23,228 nt of DNA from a bacterium. GTDB taxonomy: Bacteria; Patescibacteriota; Minisyncoccia; UBA6257; 2-01-FULL-56-20. The stretch lies in contig JAKALK010000006.1 in NCBI GenBank assembly GCA_021813155.1, positions 1 through 23,228 on the forward strand, given 5' to 3'. Shown here in pieces: positions 22,146 through 23,228 of the stretch (positions are counted from its first letter, which is position 1; the number at the start of each line of letters is the position of its first letter). The position numbers and the translations under genes are program-made. The notes below the pieces were generated by a model that was given only the letters and a program-made list of their open reading frames with translations, did no database searches and was not told the DNA's origin.

Positions 22146-22219
22146 GCGGGCGTAGAGGAGAGGCCGTCCTCGGTTCCCTGTCACGGAACAAATCGCCGGT
22201 TCGAATCCGGTCGCCCGCG
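22146..22219 (+). tRNA. tRNA-Asp(GTC), CCA not encoded
   Basis: Acceptor GCGGGCG/CGCCCGC, D arm GAGG/CCTC, anticodon arm GTTCC-CTGTCAC-GGAAC (anticodon GTC), T arm GCCGG-TTCGAAT-CCGGT, discriminator G, the Asp identity base. The genome continues GCG..., so CCA must be added by the CCA-adding enzyme, unlike the two other tRNAs in the window. The 3' end of such a gene is a common target of integrating elements. Confidence 0.95.
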
Positions 22220-22223
22220 CGTT

Positions 22224-22262
22224 AGAAAATCTTAGCCCTCGCAAGAGGGCTTTAGATTTTCT
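22224..22262 (+). terminator. Hairpin after tRNA-Asp, likely terminator
   Basis: AGAAAATCT and AGATTTTCT (22224-22232, 22254-22262) flank AGCCCTC-GCAA-GAGGGCT (22234-22251), giving 16 bp with a small internal loop and a GNRA-type tetraloop. The T tract is within the stem rather than after it, so it may end the tRNA transcript or be a processing signal. Confidence 0.5.
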
Positions 22263-22291
22263 TCGTCCCGAGCGAGCAAAGCGACGAGGGG
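22263..22291. repeat. GC-rich imperfect inverted repeat
   Basis: TCGTC (22263-22267) and GACGA (22283-22287), with CCC...GGGG and short GCGAGC/AAAGCG units between, form a weak palindromic element directly after the tRNA hairpin. It resembles intergenic palindromic repeats scattered in small genomes; one copy is in this window. Confidence 0.3.
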
Positions 22292-22308
22292 CTTCTTTAA
22301 GAAATTCC

Positions 22309-22338
22309 TTGACTTTGATAGGTTTGGGATTGTATAAA
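22309..22338 (+). promoter_or_regulatory. Sigma70-type promoter of the right-end genes
   Basis: TTGACT (22309-22314), an 18-base spacer and TATAAA (22333-22338) form a good promoter. The predicted start near 22345 gives a leader of about 58 bases to the ATG at 22403. Confidence 0.65.
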
Positions 22339-22402
22339 TTGATTAGCGTAGTTGGATTTACTTTGCCTCGAAATCTTCCCAATAAGAGAAAGAGAGGGAG
22401 GT

Positions 22403-22903
22403 ATGTCATTTGTCAATAAGGAAATTCGGTTTGATGAGTTTATGAAGCAACTCCATCAGAGAATTCAGAGGGGAGGCAAGGCCGATGCCCTAGCATTCTT
22501 TGAGTGTTTTCTGCAAAGACAGCTGCCAGAAAAACTCAAACAAGTAGCTACTGCTGATTGGGATGGTCAAACAGTAAACGCGGGTGACTTTGATGTCCTT
22601 TACTCAATGGCCGCCGAGATTCTACATGACGCCGCAACAAGAATGGAGTCGGAAGTTCACCCAACCACCTACGAAGAAGCCAGCGCTGTTTCTTCCGCTT
22701 TTTGTGATGAACTCAACGAGACCTTTCAATGCTCCGGAGATGACGCGTTCGATCCCATTCCTATCAAGTCATATGTGCAGATGATGGCTGACGCAGGACT
22801 AGTAAATCTAGCTCCCGGTCCAGATGGACAAACCATGGTTTCCCTGAGCGAAGAGGGGAAAAGAATTGCCCGTGAGGCCGAGGGAAGGGTTAAGTCAACT
22901 TAG
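22403..22903 (+). CDS. Hypothetical acidic helical protein
   Basis: 166 residues, family not recognised. No signal peptide or TM segment; it is probably cytoplasmic, mostly alpha-helical and acidic, with three Cys (in FECFLQ, AFCDEL and FQCSGD) and an ending VSLSEEGKRIAREAEGR that resembles the wing and last helix of winged-helix proteins. That likeness is weak. ATG 22403 was chosen because GGGAGG lies directly before it, though spacing of one base is tight; upstream in-frame ATG at 22352 would shorten the leader and has no SD. The purine-rich leader differs from most genes here. A good sigma70-like promoter precedes it. It may belong to an accessory segment beginning after tRNA-Asp. Confidence 0.7.
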   Translation: MSFVNKEIRFDEFMKQLHQRIQRGGKADALAFFECFLQRQLPEKLKQVATADWDGQTVNAGDFDVLYSMAAEILHDAATRMESEVHPTTYEEASAVSSAFCDELNETFQCSGDDAFDPIPIKSYVQMMADAGLVNLAPGPDGQTMVSLSEEGKRIAREAEGRVKST

Positions 22904-22969
22904 AGATAACAACTAACCCAAGCCTCCTCAGGTACTCCAGTAGAACAAAACAGAAAGAAAGGACCGCTC

Positions 22970-23228
22970 ATGGCCGATCAAACCGAAGTTCAGGTTCTCA
23001 AAATTGCCATTACCAGGCATGAAGTTGCCATCGACCCGCCCATCCCAGTCTTCCACGTTGCAATGGGGAATGATAGGGAGTCTTGGGAAGAATCCTTCGG
23101 TACCGAAGTGGAACTCCGTGCTTTCCTTCGGGGGATCAAGGCAGGTTGTTCCGTGTTTGGAGGACGCTTCCTAGATGAGCCCGAAATCCCCGAGACCATC
23201 ACGTCCGTTCTACGAGAGATACATGATA
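22970..23228 (+). CDS. Hypothetical protein, partial (runs off the window)
   Basis: The first 86 codons of a gene cut by the window end; family not recognised. It starts MADQTEVQVLKIAITRHEVA and continues with an alternating hydrophobic, acidic pattern (ESWEESFGTEVELRAFLRGI, FLDEPEIPETI), suggesting a soluble alpha/beta protein. Trp, Cys and a GTEVELRAFLRG helix are visible but no catalytic motif. AAAGGA ends about 7 bases before the ATG, a fair SD, in contrast to the pilus genes. It lies 66 bases after the previous gene and may be in the same transcript. The open frame, SD and protein-like composition support it over the antisense frame. Confidence 0.65.
   Translation, partial: MADQTEVQVLKIAITRHEVAIDPPIPVFHVAMGNDRESWEESFGTEVELRAFLRGIKAGCSVFGGRFLDEPEIPETITSVLREIHD

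Noticed and set aside
22035..22409. Minus-strand open frame of 124 codons across tRNA-Asp, with the phrase ATGFEPAIC
   Set aside because: It is antisense to tRNA-Asp; the ATGFEP-like phrase is the translated complement of a tRNA T arm, a known false annotation. It also covers two promoters.
22990..23202. Minus-strand open frame at the right end
   Set aside because: It is antisense to an open plus-strand gene with an SD motif and a more protein-like sequence; the minus frame is Ser/Arg/Pro-rich.

Overview
The window reads as a chromosomal piece of a small-genome bacterium of the Candidate Phyla Radiation (Patescibacteria; Parcubacteria- or Microgenomates-like). This placement is inferred from gene content and style: a compact type IV pilus (T4P) locus without a secretin gene, small membrane proteins of unknown family, coding sequences with almost no Shine-Dalgarno motifs, and gene ends that run into terminator stems. 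TGA is a real stop codon here (it ends pilT), so the code-25 lineages (Gracilibacteria/SR1) are unlikely.

Left part (1-5600). After an unresolved edge segment and a terminator come a class II aaRS-like protein lacking an anticodon-binding domain (probably an asparagine-synthetase-like AsnRS paralogue) and an HU-family protein. On the minus strand lies an ECF sigma factor / single-pass membrane protein (probable anti-sigma) / secreted helical protein operon with a clear sigma70-type promoter. Upstream of it are tRNA-Gly(GCC), a long imperfect hairpin joined to a 12-base copy of the tRNA-Gly 5' end, a small membrane protein gene, tRNA-Arg(GCG), a two-TM protein gene and a ComF-family phosphoribosyltransferase.

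Centre (5628-16613) is one T4P block on the plus strand: pilM, pilN-like, pilO-like, a tiny PilP-like protein, pilB, pilT, pilC, a pilin, the prepilin peptidase pilD, then four more prepilin-like proteins. The last of these fuses a Glu5-less pilin N-terminus to a von Willebrand A (VWA) domain and is a good candidate for a tip adhesin. Having both PilB and PilT implies a pilus that extends and retracts. The peptidase, ATPases, platform, alignment proteins, pilin and minor pilins form a nearly self-contained machine. ligA follows in the same direction.

Right part (18660-23228). A bidirectional terminator separates ligA from a convergent 1101-residue surface protein. That protein has an N-terminal ectodomain, two TM segments, a second ectodomain with three Ig/PKD-like repeats carrying DxNxDG loops, and a C-terminal thrombospondin type 1 (TSP1) module. 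Divergent from it is tRNA-Asp(GTC), followed by hairpins and two unrecognised genes with SD-like leaders, which differ from the rest of the window and may be an accessory segment.

The strongest leads are the VWA-bearing minor pilin, the TSP1/Ig-repeat surface protein next to it (together a possible host-contact apparatus), the AsnRS-like asparagine synthetase candidate, and the odd tRNA-Gly neighbourhood.
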